DNA of 64,000 bases from Deltaproteobacteria bacterium (lineage in GTDB: Bacteria; Desulfobacterota; Desulfobacteria; Desulfobacterales; JAHEIW01): positions 1 to 64,000 of the forward strand of contig JAHEIW010000004.1 of assembly GCA_024639185.1 (NCBI GenBank), in the 5' to 3' direction. Within the stretch, counting starts at the first letter, position 1, and every line of letters begins with the position of its first letter. The notes below the pieces were generated by a model. The model worked only from the letters and a program-made list of their open reading frames with translations, was not told the origin of the DNA and did not search any database. The position numbers and the translations under genes are program-made. Positions 48,747 through 58,522 of the stretch are shown here, one piece after another.

Positions 48747-50363
48747 TTAGGGTTTCTTAATTTTTATGATAACCAGGGTAATATCGTCCTCTGTTTTTTG
48801 ACCTTCGGTGAATTGATTGATTTCATTGAAAACGGCATTGAGGATATCATCGGCTCCTGCTGTAGCGGTTTGGCGAATGATCTCTTTAAAGCGCTGTTTA
48901 CCGAACATTGCGCCCTTTTTATTAAACGCTTCCCAGATGCCGTCGGTACCGATGGCGATGATCTGTCCGTTTGTGAGGCCCTCGTGGCGGTTTTCAATGT
49001 ATTTAAAAGCGTCATTGACCCCCAGCGCCACACCCGTGCCTTTTAATTCCTCGAATGTGTCCTGCCGCGGATCGTATAAAAGGGCCGGATCATGACCGGC
49101 GCGCACCCAAACGATGCGGTCTTTTTGCGGATCTACAGTTAAATAAAAAAGGGTCATAAAGCGACCGGACTCCAGCACATCATGGGTCAGGTGACTGTTC
49201 ATAGCGCTGACGATTTCTGATATAGTGCCGGGCTGAGAGGCACGCATGCGCAAAAACGCCCGGGCTGAAGTCATCAGCAGGGCGGAGTCCACACCATGGC
49301 CGGTGATGTCACCCACCACGACACTGAAGGGGCCGTCAGGGTTTTCGCGCCGCCACAGAAAATCAAAATAATCCCCGCCGATTTCATCACAGGATACATT
49401 GCGGCCGGCCACATCCAGGCCATGCACATCCGGTTTGCTCTGGGGCAACAGGCTTTTTTGAACCTCGCCGGCCAGTGCCAGAGCTTTTTTATGCTCGGTC
49501 ATATCCGTGACAAACGCCATGTTGCCGATGACTTCTCCCTGATCGCCTCGCAGGGTGCTTCCATGAACTAACATTGGCACATGGCGGCCGTCTTTGGCCA
49601 CCACAGTCCCCTCGAATTGCCGATATTCCTTGGCCAGAATTTCCTCCCGGTTGGCCTGCATAAATTGCCTGAACTCTTCGGAGGCTAAATCCATAGGGGT
49701 TTTACCCAGGATTTCTTCCCGCGAGAAACCGAGCATGCGACAATAGGCCTCGTTGACGTCGATAATGGTCAAATCCTCGTCCATGAGGATAAAGCCCTCC
49801 CCGGCGGTTTCCACAATGCGGCGAAACTTTTCTTCACTTTTGCGCACTTCGTCTTCGGCCAGCTTGCGGCTGGTGATATCCACCAGCAGGCCCTGGTTAA
49901 ATATTTTGTTGCCTTCTTCATCACGTACCACCGAGGTCTGGTCTTCTACCCAGCGGATCTGGCCGTCTTTGGTCATTGTCCGGTAAAACTGAGTATATTC
50001 TTCCGCATCTTCTTCTGCGTACTGCTGAATTTCTTCAGCGACGCGATCCATGTCGTCGGGATGGACGATTTCTCGGAAAAGAATTTTTTCCTCGACAAAG
50101 TCACTGGGGGTATATCCCATCTGCCGGATGTTATCGGAAACATATACCAGACGGGGTTTTTCGCCGGCCATCCGGCGAAACAGGACGACCGGGCTGTTAT
50201 CGATGATCACCTTTGCCAGCCGAAGTTCTTCTTCGGCGCTGTTATGCAATTTGCATTCTTTTTCATACGAATTCGTTTGCTCCTCTATATTCTTTTTAAG
50301 AGCCTTTAATTCCCTGATGAGTTCGTCTTTGGTTTTGTCTTGGTCGGATGTCATGTTTCTCAA
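48747..50363 (-). CDS. PAS-PAS-SpoIIE (PP2C-type) phosphatase
   Basis: Two PAS; LPQSKPDVHGLDVAGRNVSCDEIGGDYFDFL, GDITGHGVDSALLM. Confidence 0.9.
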   Translation of the reverse strand: MRNMTSDQDKTKDELIRELKALKKNIEEQTNSYEKECKLHNSAEEELRLAKVIIDNSPVVLFRRMAGEKPRLVYVSDNIRQMGYTPSDFVEEKILFREIVHPDDMDRVAEEIQQYAEEDAEEYTQFYRTMTKDGQIRWVEDQTSVVRDEEGNKIFNQGLLVDITSRKLAEDEVRKSEEKFRRIVETAGEGFILMDEDLTIIDVNEAYCRMLGFSREEILGKTPMDLASEEFRQFMQANREEILAKEYRQFEGTVVAKDGRHVPMLVHGSTLRGDQGEVIGNMAFVTDMTEHKKALALAGEVQKSLLPQSKPDVHGLDVAGRNVSCDEIGGDYFDFLWRRENPDGPFSVVVGDITGHGVDSALLMTSARAFLRMRASQPGTISEIVSAMNSHLTHDVLESGRFMTLFYLTVDPQKDRIVWVRAGHDPALLYDPRQDTFEELKGTGVALGVNDAFKYIENRHEGLTNGQIIAIGTDGIWEAFNKKGAMFGKQRFKEIIRQTATAGADDILNAVFNEINQFTEGQKTEDDITLVIIKIKKP

Positions 50364-50520
50364 CCCTTCGATTTATAAGATATAAGTGCTTTAAAACTAT
50401 GACCTGCACCTAAGAGCGTCAAGCGTCAAAAAGAAAGTGAAGATGATTACATGTGGATTAAAACACTAAGGATAAAAGACCGAAAAAATATTAGTTCAGT
50501 ACTGCTTTAATATCCTCTTT

Positions 50521-50832
50521 TCAATAATACTTCCGCCATACCGTCAAAGCCGCCATGCCACATCTTAGCCTTGCGATGCCGGTACTCAGAGCGGCACTAA
50601 TGGTCAGCTTAAAAATACTGTCCTCTGAAAAGCCGTCAGCGCGCAAAGCATCAACATCCGTATCGGTGACTTTGTATGCATGCAGGGCAATTTTGTCCAC
50701 ATAGGTCTCAAGCACCTCAAGCAATCGCAGGTCATTTGCCGAAAACCGTCCGAAATGACCAGCAACCTTTTGCTTCACCGCCTGGCGAAGCTGGCTATCG
50801 CTGTGACCAGGGCTGTTGTAAACGTTATCCAA
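50521..50832 (-). CDS. AhpD/CMD-related alpha-helical protein
   Basis: VDKIALHAYKVTDTDVDALRADGFSEDSIFKLTISAALSTGIARLRCGMAAL. Confidence 0.5.
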   Translation of the reverse strand: MDNVYNSPGHSDSQLRQAVKQKVAGHFGRFSANDLRLLEVLETYVDKIALHAYKVTDTDVDALRADGFSEDSIFKLTISAALSTGIARLRCGMAALTVWRKYY

Positions 50833-50970
50833 TAGATACTCCTTAAAATTGAGTGGTTTTGGGTTCTCTCACTCACATATAATTTTAAAACGCTTCAGCA
50901 ATGGTTCCTGATTTTCATTTTAGTATGGATATGCGGGGGCACTTTTACAATCCCTGCAAAGTAAATTTTA

Positions 50971-50985
50971 AAGACGACCGGTCTA
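50971..50985 (-). promoter_or_regulatory. predicted TetR operator upstream of 50521-50832
   Basis: AAGACGACCGGTCTA; minus-strand context TCGACA-N17-TAAAAT. Confidence 0.6.
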
Positions 50986-51042
50986 ATTGTCGACATCATC
51001 GGCGAAACTCAATATTATGGATTTTAGGTTCAAATTACAGGT

Positions 51043-51624
51043 TCATTTTTTTAAAATATGATCAAAGATAAAGTTGCGATGATTTTTCAGGGGTGTCAGG
51101 CTTTTGGATAGTTTCATCTGGATAATGGCACCGTGCCAGCCGGCGACAATAAAGCTGGCAGTGTCTTTTATATTTAAACTTTTGGGTATTTTACCGTCTT
51201 GCTGAGCTGCTGCCAGAACCTGAGTATGCGCATCGATCATCATATCGATTGATTCTTTGAGTTTTGTGCGAAATTCAGGGCTTAAATCGCCCATTTCCTG
51301 GGCCAAATTGCCTATCGGGCAGCCACCGGAATAGTTTTGGGATTCAAAATGTTCCATGAAAACCGTTAAAAATTGATAAATCCGGTTCAACGGCGATATG
51401 GCGGTGTCAGCGAGTGTTTTGCTGGCAATTTGTGTGAAGTGGTCTGAAAAATAAGCTACAATTGCCAGCCCAAAATCGCTTTTATTCTTGAAATAATTAT
51501 AAAAAGATCCCTTGGGCACACCGGCGGAGGTCAGTATTTCCTGAATACCAGTGTGGTTGAATCCTTTACGATGGATAATGCCAGCGCCGGTCTCTATGAT
51601 CCGGTCTCTGGTATTTAAAGACAT
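51043..51624 (-). CDS. TetR/AcrR-family transcriptional regulator
   Basis: TRDRIIETGAGIIHRKGFNHTGIQEILTSAGVPKGSFYNYFKNKSDFGLAI. Confidence 0.93.
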   Translation of the reverse strand: MSLNTRDRIIETGAGIIHRKGFNHTGIQEILTSAGVPKGSFYNYFKNKSDFGLAIVAYFSDHFTQIASKTLADTAISPLNRIYQFLTVFMEHFESQNYSGGCPIGNLAQEMGDLSPEFRTKLKESIDMMIDAHTQVLAAAQQDGKIPKSLNIKDTASFIVAGWHGAIIQMKLSKSLTPLKNHRNFIFDHILKK

Positions 51625-51675
51625 TTAGTCATCTCCCTTAACAAATAGCTCAAAATATATTTGTTGCTTATAAAA

Positions 51676-51690
51676 TAGACCGGTCGTCTT
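51676..51690 (-). promoter_or_regulatory. predicted TetR operator in tetR promoter
   Basis: TAGACCGGTCGTCTT, exact reverse complement of 50971-50985; minus-strand TTGACA-N17-TATTTT. Confidence 0.65.
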
Positions 51691-51925
51691 GTGATGTCAA
51701 GCATTTTATCCGATTGTAAATATGATTGGTCAGCTGAATCGGGTTCAGACGGAACGGAAATTTGGGGAAAATATACCTAAATCTAAACTGCGATTTGGGA
51801 TCAATGATGCCGTGAGTGTGGGATAAATCGACATATTAGAAACGGCGATTTTCCTAAAAAGACTGACATCATACGTTTTACATACCACTGGCAGACTTAT
51901 TTGCCCACGAATGGTAAACGATCGG

Positions 51926-52330
51926 CTACTTACCTGTCCAGCGCAGCCAGATGGCTGCTGCCCAGCCCCAGATGGCGTTAAAAATTACAACAAAAATTGG
52001 TGTGAGCATGCCCAGCTCAAGACCCATCGCGCCTTTTTTGGCTTTCAGCGGAAAAACCACAAATAGCTGAACCAGGGTTGGGCCCAGACTGTAAATAAAC
52101 CCCCGGGACCAGATGCTTGCCTGCATCATCGGCAGCAAAAAAAGGACCCCCCAGATTCCGCCCCATACCAGTCGCGGATACAGCCAAGCAGCCGTTAGCT
52201 TGGGCGCTATTTTAACACCCGCTGCCGCAGTGATGCCCAACTCTCCGAAAGCCCAAACCGCCAGACTGTTGAGCAGACCCCCCAGTACACCCGCGGCAAA
52301 CACCAGACTTATTTTTCGAGCCATATTCAT
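51926..52330 (-). CDS. hypothetical multi-TM membrane protein
   Basis: MNMARKISLVFAAGVLGGLLNSLAVWAFGELGI; hydrophobic. Confidence 0.65.
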   Translation of the reverse strand: MNMARKISLVFAAGVLGGLLNSLAVWAFGELGITAAAGVKIAPKLTAAWLYPRLVWGGIWGVLFLLPMMQASIWSRGFIYSLGPTLVQLFVVFPLKAKKGAMGLELGMLTPIFVVIFNAIWGWAAAIWLRWTGK

Positions 52331-52494
52331 TTCGATATCCCCCTCTCCCAAACTCTGTTTCATTCAAATTAATCATCTTTGCAGAAAAGTCCAAAATGGG
52401 TGGCTTTAAATGGGTTTCGATGAATACAAAATTGAAATAAAGAAGGAAGGCAAATGAGGCGTCATGTTTGGTTTGCCGATATGAAGCCTACCTG

Positions 52495-53544
52495 TCAGTC
52501 ACTGGCGTTCAGGATTTGCTCCAGTTCGTCAACATCCAGATAACCTGGATCGATGGCTTCATCCTGCCCGACGCGATAAAGATCATATAAGCTTTCAGAC
52601 AGCTCCCGGTTAAAATAATCCAATTCACCAAATGCGGAAGGGCCTAAAGTGATGGCAGATTGCCGGGCCAGGCTATCCGAATAATCCATCAGCTTTTTAC
52701 TGAAAAGGGCATAAAAATTGTAATTATATTTGCTGAGAAGTGAGGTTTCGGTGTTATCTTCTGGTAGTTCATAGAGTTGCTGAATGGGCCTGGTAAACTC
52801 ATAACCAATTCGATCCAGCACTTCCACTGCCTCCTGTTCATAAATTCCGGCACTCAGAGCGCTCATGGCCTGTTGCAGTGCATCGACCAGGGCTGATTCG
52901 CGGGTAAAAGGGGCAAGCTTAAATTTTAGGTCATACAGCTCATACGGCTGTCGGGCGTGTACTTGTTTTTTTTGAAATTTGATTTCATCGTGGAACACGC
53001 GCACATCCCGGATGAGCCGTTTATGCAGCTTTAAAGCGCTTTCCAATTCCAGAAAATATTTCAGATTCTCTTCATCTTCTAAGTTCAGATTCTGACTGCC
53101 AAAGACTTCTGGTTCGACCGTACTCTCCAAAATATTTTCGTATTTATTTTGCTGATATTGATCCCAGCGATTCTTTTCGCCGCGCATTTGACGATACAGC
53201 TGGCGGATTTCGATGCGCTCCTTTGCCAGGTCTGCGGGAAGATCAAAAGATGGCATGGATTGCATCCGGTCACAGTTGCCGGATGCATCTTTAAGCGCTA
53301 TAAAATTATCCTCATAGACATCTAAAGCCGTCTTCATGCGCCTATTCTGATTTTTGAGATGCACAATTTTACGCTTTAAGCGTTGATTCTCGGTTTTGAG
53401 TTCTGTATTTTGCGCAATTAATTCCGGTTTGATGAGATGCCAGGCCTTATCTCTTATTCCCCAGACGTTGAAAAGAAACATAAATATTGCGATCAGGGCT
53501 GCAATTAAAGTAGATAAACCCCATAATTTCGATTTTTTTGACAT
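52495..53544 (-). CDS. hypothetical membrane-anchored coiled-coil protein
   Basis: One N-terminal TM then coiled coil (ELKTENQRLKRKIVHLKNQNRRMK). Confidence 0.6.
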   Translation of the reverse strand: MSKKSKLWGLSTLIAALIAIFMFLFNVWGIRDKAWHLIKPELIAQNTELKTENQRLKRKIVHLKNQNRRMKTALDVYEDNFIALKDASGNCDRMQSMPSFDLPADLAKERIEIRQLYRQMRGEKNRWDQYQQNKYENILESTVEPEVFGSQNLNLEDEENLKYFLELESALKLHKRLIRDVRVFHDEIKFQKKQVHARQPYELYDLKFKLAPFTRESALVDALQQAMSALSAGIYEQEAVEVLDRIGYEFTRPIQQLYELPEDNTETSLLSKYNYNFYALFSKKLMDYSDSLARQSAITLGPSAFGELDYFNRELSESLYDLYRVGQDEAIDPGYLDVDELEQILNASD

Positions 53545-53701
53545 GTTGACACCTCTTTTATTTATTCAACATATCAGAGGACGTCGTCGGGAGCGTGTGA
53601 GGAAAATGAACTGCGATTATGAATTGAGATCCGGTTGAGATTGAAGCTGATTTTATATAGCATAAAACGCTGTTAAATGTAAAATCAATCCTTACTTGCA
53701 T

Positions 53702-54616
53702 ATGATTATTCCAAAACGATTCCAATCTGAAAAACAATTCGTCAATCCGGTTGCCGGCGCCTATCTGGGCTTGATCATCACGATGATTGTTTGGGGATTT
53801 GTCCCGGTTTTTCTGAAAAAATTGCTGGTCGTGCTGACGCCCATCGAGCTTTCCTTTACCCGATTTTTGCTTTCGGGTTTGGTTTTGTTGCTGTGGGTGC
53901 TGCTGCGGCAACGCCCTGCGCTGAGGCGGATTCTGCAGCAGGATTTCAAACTGCTTTTGTTGTGCACCATCTTCGGCCCGCTGGCGGCCATGGTTTGCTT
54001 CAACTTCGGTATTTTGCATGTCACCATCGGCACCGCTGCCATGTTTGCGGCCATCGAACCGCTGTTTACCTATCTTCTGGCAGTGCTCGTCGGGCAGGAG
54101 ACCTGGCGGGCCAACCGTCTGCTAAGTATCGTGCTGGCCCTGCTCGGCATTGTCCTGGTGATCCTGGCGCGCGAAACATTCGGCGTGGCCTACTGGGTGA
54201 GCCTGCTGCTGGTGATGCTGACGCCCATTATATGGGCGGTCAACAACATTATTACCAAAGACATCGTCAAGCGCCATTCTCCGATCGCGATGACAGCCGT
54301 TTCTTTTGTGCTCAGCTCCCTGTTTTTGGCGCCCACACTTTCTGCAAATTACATCCAAACCCTACTTTACATGGGCCTTCACATGTGGCTGGCCCTGATT
54401 TACTGCATTCTGAGCACCATTTTTGGTTTCAGCATCTGGTATTGGAGCCTGTGCCACCTGCCGCCATCAACGGTGGCCGTGTCCATGTACCTGATACCGG
54501 TTATTTCCGTTGGCGCCGGCAGGGTCTTCTTAAATGAACCCCTATCCCTATTGAAGATTTCAGGCATCGCAACCGTGATGCTGGGTCTTTACCTGGTAAA
54601 TGTGCGTTATAAATAG
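53702..54616 (+). CDS. EamA/DMT-superfamily transporter
   Basis: 10-TM pattern; LLSIVLALLGIVLVI, final IATVMLGLYLVN. Confidence 0.9.
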   Translation: MIIPKRFQSEKQFVNPVAGAYLGLIITMIVWGFVPVFLKKLLVVLTPIELSFTRFLLSGLVLLLWVLLRQRPALRRILQQDFKLLLLCTIFGPLAAMVCFNFGILHVTIGTAAMFAAIEPLFTYLLAVLVGQETWRANRLLSIVLALLGIVLVILARETFGVAYWVSLLLVMLTPIIWAVNNIITKDIVKRHSPIAMTAVSFVLSSLFLAPTLSANYIQTLLYMGLHMWLALIYCILSTIFGFSIWYWSLCHLPPSTVAVSMYLIPVISVGAGRVFLNEPLSLLKISGIATVMLGLYLVNVRYK

Positions 54617-54823
54617 CCGCGGGCCCAAATTGTGCGCAGATCCTCTTTTTCGTTTGACAGAACCCTTCATTTTTTCTATTTTCTTAAAGTTACGAATCCG
54701 ATGTTGTTCTTTAATTGATAACGGTTCAAGGACGGTTAAACTGCCGCACGAGAAACACGGTCACGCAAAGCGGGTTTCAATGCAAGCTGCAGTAAGTTTA
54801 GCCCACATCAAAAAGGAGGAAAT

Positions 54824-55615
54824 ATGAAAAAACTTCTTGTTGTATTTGCCCTGATTGCACTGGTATTTGCAGCCGGCACCATCCAGGCCAAAGACTGGAA
54901 GATGGTGCGCATCGGCGTGGAAGGGGCTTACCCGCCGTTCAGCTACACGACGGCCGACGGCAAATTGGAAGGATTTGACATTGACATCGCTATGGCGCTG
55001 TGTAAAGCCATGGGCGCCGAATGCAAACTGGTGGCCCAGGACTGGGACGGGATCATTCCCGCGTTGATGGCGCGCAAATACGATGCTATCATCGCCTCCA
55101 TGTCCATCACCGAGGAGCGCAAGAAAAAAGTCGCTTTCACCAACAAATATTATCAGACCCCTGCCAAGTTTATTGCCAAAAAAGGCAGCATTAAAGGATT
55201 TACGCGCGAACAAGTGGCGGAGGCAACCACCGGCAAGACAATCGGCGTCCAGCGCGCCACCATCCATGATAATTTCATCAGCGAACAAGGTGCACCGGAT
55301 GCGAAGATCAAACGGTATGCCACCCAGGACGAGGCCTATATGGACCTGGCGGCCGGGCGCATCGACATGTTGCTGGCCGACAGCGTCGCGATTGACGAGG
55401 GCTTTCTCAAAAAGCCCGAGGGCAAGGCTTTTGGATTTGTCGGGCCCGATCTGACGGAAGTGAAATATTTTGGTGTGGGCGCTGGGATTGCCTGTCGCAA
55501 GAAAGACAAGGATCTGGTGGAACTGTTTAATAAAGCCATCGATCAGATCCGGGCCGATGGCACCTATAAGAAGATTCAGGATAAATACTTTGATTTTAAT
55601 GTCTACGGCGAGTAA
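54824..55615 (+). CDS. polar amino-acid ABC transporter substrate-binding protein (HisJ/ArgT-like)
   Basis: VEGAYPPFSYTTADGKLEGFDIDIAMALCKAMG; SD aaggagg. Confidence 0.92.
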   Translation: MKKLLVVFALIALVFAAGTIQAKDWKMVRIGVEGAYPPFSYTTADGKLEGFDIDIAMALCKAMGAECKLVAQDWDGIIPALMARKYDAIIASMSITEERKKKVAFTNKYYQTPAKFIAKKGSIKGFTREQVAEATTGKTIGVQRATIHDNFISEQGAPDAKIKRYATQDEAYMDLAAGRIDMLLADSVAIDEGFLKKPEGKAFGFVGPDLTEVKYFGVGAGIACRKKDKDLVELFNKAIDQIRADGTYKKIQDKYFDFNVYGE

Positions 55616-55641
55616 GCTGAGCTACTCATCTGGCATTTTTT

Positions 55642-55675
55642 ATAATGGGGGAGTTTTACTCCCCCATTATTTTTT
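55642..55675 (+). terminator. Rho-independent terminator
   Basis: AATGGGGGAG-TTTTA-CTCCCCCATT-ATTTTTT. Confidence 0.9.
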
Positions 55676-55676
55676 A

Positions 55677-55938
55677 CCTGAATCTTGTATGAAAATTAAA
55701 GAGAAGTCGATATTGTCATAAATGACAGCGATTTAGGCAAATTATAGAAGTACAACAAAATACCGATCAGTTAAAATGGATGATAATCATTTTATCTCAT
55801 TTTATCTCATTAATTTTCACCCGATGGGCGAGCCGGAGGCTTTCATCTGCTGCGTTATTAAGGACGAAGCATAGTTCACTATAGCCTCGCCCTTAAATGC
55901 CTTGCACATGAAAGCCTCCAACCCGTGCAAAATTCAGG
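55677..55938 (+). repeat. structured intergenic repeat family R1, copy 2 (full length)
   Basis: Matches 1424-1675 across its length; compensatory C:G to A:T change in inner stem. Confidence 0.85.
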
Positions 55939-55973
55939 CAATAAAACGAACACAGCGCCGGAGCACAATAGCC

Positions 55974-57116
55974 ATGATAACCAAAACCATCAAACAGTAC
56001 ACCCTGCCGAATGCCAGTCTGGGAAATGCGCGCTCACTAAAGATCATCCATTACGGCGATCAAAGCGCCGACCGCAAGGCCTATGTGCAGGCCGGCCTGC
56101 ATGCCGATGAAGCGCCCGGCTTTGTCGTCATGCATCATCTGATCGATTTGTTGGATCAGGCCGATGCTGAAAACAAGATCGAGGGTCACGTTGTGCTCGT
56201 TCCGGTGGCCAATCCCATCGGGGTCAGCCAATGGCGCGATGAAGCCCTGCAGGGCCGCTTTGATTTTTTCAATAACACCAATTTTAACCGCCAGTATCCT
56301 GACATGACAGACCAGATTGCCGAGCAGGTCAAAGACCGGCTGGGAAGCTCAGCGAAGGAGAATGTGGCCCTGATCCGCAAGGCCACCGGCGAGATCCTGG
56401 GGTCCATTTCCCCGCCGGATGAGGCGGCTGCGCTGAAACACCAGCTGCTGTTGCTGTCATTTGATGCCGATGTCGTGCTGGACCTGCATTGCGACTACCA
56501 GGCCCTCATGCACGTTTATTTAGGCACGCCGCTGTGGCCCGATGCCAAGGATCTATGCGCTCAGCTGGGCGCCGAAGTGACATTGCTGGCCGCAGATTCC
56601 GGCGTGACGCCTTATGACGAGGCCTGCAGCCGCATCTGGTGGCAGCTGGCCAAAAAATTCCCCGATCACCCGATTCCATCGGCCTGCCTGGCAGCCACGG
56701 TCGAGCTGCGCGGCATGGCCGATGTCTCCCATGCGCAGGCGCAGCAGGATGCCCAAAATATCCTCTGGTTTTTGCAAAGAAGAGGGTTTGTCAAAGGAGC
56801 GGCGCCCGAGGTGCCGCCACTGAAAAATGAAGCAACGCCGTTGAGAGCCGTTGAGCATCTGAAGGCCACGGCCCCGGGTGTGGTGGTTTTTTTAAAAGCC
56901 CCGGGGGACCGGGTTGACAAGGGTGAAGTGATTGCCGAGATCGTCAATCCACTGGCAGACGGGCCGCAAGACCGCATCACGCCGGTGAAAAGCGCTGTCA
57001 GCGGCATCGTTTTTTCCATCAATACCGACCGCTATGCCCGGCCCGGGCGCATCCTAGCCAAGATCGCCGGTAAGGATCCGATCAAAGAGAAAGGTGAGGA
57101 TTTGCTTTCTCCTTAG
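55974..57116 (+). CDS. succinylglutamate desuccinylase/aspartoacylase-family deacylase (AstE-like)
   Basis: VQAGLHADEAPGFVVMHHL, VLDLHCDYQA; ATG at 55974 preferred because 55902 start lies inside repeat R1. Confidence 0.88.
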   Translation: MITKTIKQYTLPNASLGNARSLKIIHYGDQSADRKAYVQAGLHADEAPGFVVMHHLIDLLDQADAENKIEGHVVLVPVANPIGVSQWRDEALQGRFDFFNNTNFNRQYPDMTDQIAEQVKDRLGSSAKENVALIRKATGEILGSISPPDEAAALKHQLLLLSFDADVVLDLHCDYQALMHVYLGTPLWPDAKDLCAQLGAEVTLLAADSGVTPYDEACSRIWWQLAKKFPDHPIPSACLAATVELRGMADVSHAQAQQDAQNILWFLQRRGFVKGAAPEVPPLKNEATPLRAVEHLKATAPGVVVFLKAPGDRVDKGEVIAEIVNPLADGPQDRITPVKSAVSGIVFSINTDRYARPGRILAKIAGKDPIKEKGEDLLSP

Positions 57117-57418
57117 ATGCATCTTTTGAAAAGCATCGGCTGATTGATATTTGAAGAGACAAGGCGTTTTCACAATTCGGAAAGCTACATAAATCATCAG
57201 TCCCGCTCAGGGCGGAATGCAAACTCATGCACAAGGGGGCGTATCGATAGAACAGAGCCCGTTTATCATATAATGAGTTACCTCTAAATTCAGTTTCACT
57301 CCGCTAAAAAGCGCTGTGACGATCTGCTGTTCTTTCGCAACGCTCCCTAATGCATTCGAACAGTGCATCCCGCTATAAGCGGAACTGATAATTCATTCCG
57401 CTCAGCTCTGATACATCT

Positions 57419-57441
57419 GGTGGGAGCGGCATCTTGCCGCG
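57419..57441 (+). repeat. REP-like palindrome
   Basis: GGTGGGA-GCGGCA-TCT-TGCCGC-G. Confidence 0.5.
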
Positions 57442-57572
57442 AAAAATGAGCATTACAATGCGCGGAATAACGCAGCCATTGGAGCCTTTTGAGCCCCTTA
57501 ATCGTCTTTCAATTAGATGCGAAATCCCGCTTCATCCTCATCGAGCGGGGAGATGAGGTTTTGAAACCACTG

Positions 57573-58265
57573 CTAGCTTTCGCGCGGGCGAAGATAAGCA
57601 TGCCAGTGGTGTTCGGCCTTTTTGAATCCCCAGACGATCATAAAGGTGATGGCCAGGTAAAAAATACCGGCGGCGATAAAGGATTCAAAGGGCACAAAAT
57701 TGCGGGCGTTGACAATTTTGGCCGCACCGAACAGGTCGACAATGGTGATCAGCCCCGCCAAGGAGCTGCCGTGCAGCATGAAGATGACCTCGTTGCCGTA
57801 GGCGGGCAGAGCCCTTCTGAAGGTGCTGGGCAATATAATGCGGCGGTAAATTTGGGCATTGGACATACCACACGACTTGGCCGCTTCGACTTCTCCATAA
57901 GGGGTCTGCTCGATGGTGCCCCGCAGGATCTCGCCCGTATAGGCGGCGGTGTTGAGCGCAAAGGCTACCAGGGCGCAGGTCCAGGCCTGCTGGAAGATGA
58001 CCCATAAAAAACTCTCGCGCACCGCTTCAAACTGCCCCATGCCGTGGTAAATCATAAACATCTGCACCAGCAGCGGCGTGCCCCGGAAAAAATAAATATA
58101 GGCTTTGGGCAGTGCGCTGATCCATTTACTTTTTGATGACGCCAGCAAGGCAATCGGTATCGCCAGGAGCAGCCCCACCACCAGCGAGGCAAAAACCAGA
58201 ACAATGGTAGTTCGCAGCCCCTGCAGATACAGCGGCAAATTATCTATGATGACCTGAACATCCAT
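57573..58265 (-). CDS. amino-acid ABC transporter permease (HisM-like)
   Basis: YIYFFRGTPLLVQMF, FALNTAAYTGEILRGTIEQTPYGEVEAAKSCGM. Confidence 0.9.
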   Translation of the reverse strand: MDVQVIIDNLPLYLQGLRTTIVLVFASLVVGLLLAIPIALLASSKSKWISALPKAYIYFFRGTPLLVQMFMIYHGMGQFEAVRESFLWVIFQQAWTCALVAFALNTAAYTGEILRGTIEQTPYGEVEAAKSCGMSNAQIYRRIILPSTFRRALPAYGNEVIFMLHGSSLAGLITIVDLFGAAKIVNARNFVPFESFIAAGIFYLAITFMIVWGFKKAEHHWHAYLRPRES

Positions 58266-58288
58266 AAAACGTTGACCCGCACTTTTCA

Positions 58289-58400
58289 CGAGTCTGAGGC
58301 TTTCATATGCAAGGCATTTAAGGGCGAGGCTATAGTGAACTATGCCTCGACCTTAGTAACGCAGCAGATGAAAGCCTCCGGCTCGCCCGAAGGGTGAATA
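58289..58400 (-). repeat. R1 repeat family, copy 3 (3' hairpin only, inverted)
   Basis: Reverse complement: ttcacccttcgggcgagccggaggctttcatctgctgcgtta...gcatagttcactatagcctcgcccttaaatgccttgcatatgaaagcctc. Confidence 0.8.
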
Positions 58401-58522
58401 TTTTTGGGCCCTTGGTTTTTAAATTATAGGTGCCACTACTATCGGTGCTTGACTACCACGATTTTGTACAACCCGCACATATTATAATTTTCTTGAAAAA
58501 AAATATTCATGAAATGTGCGGG

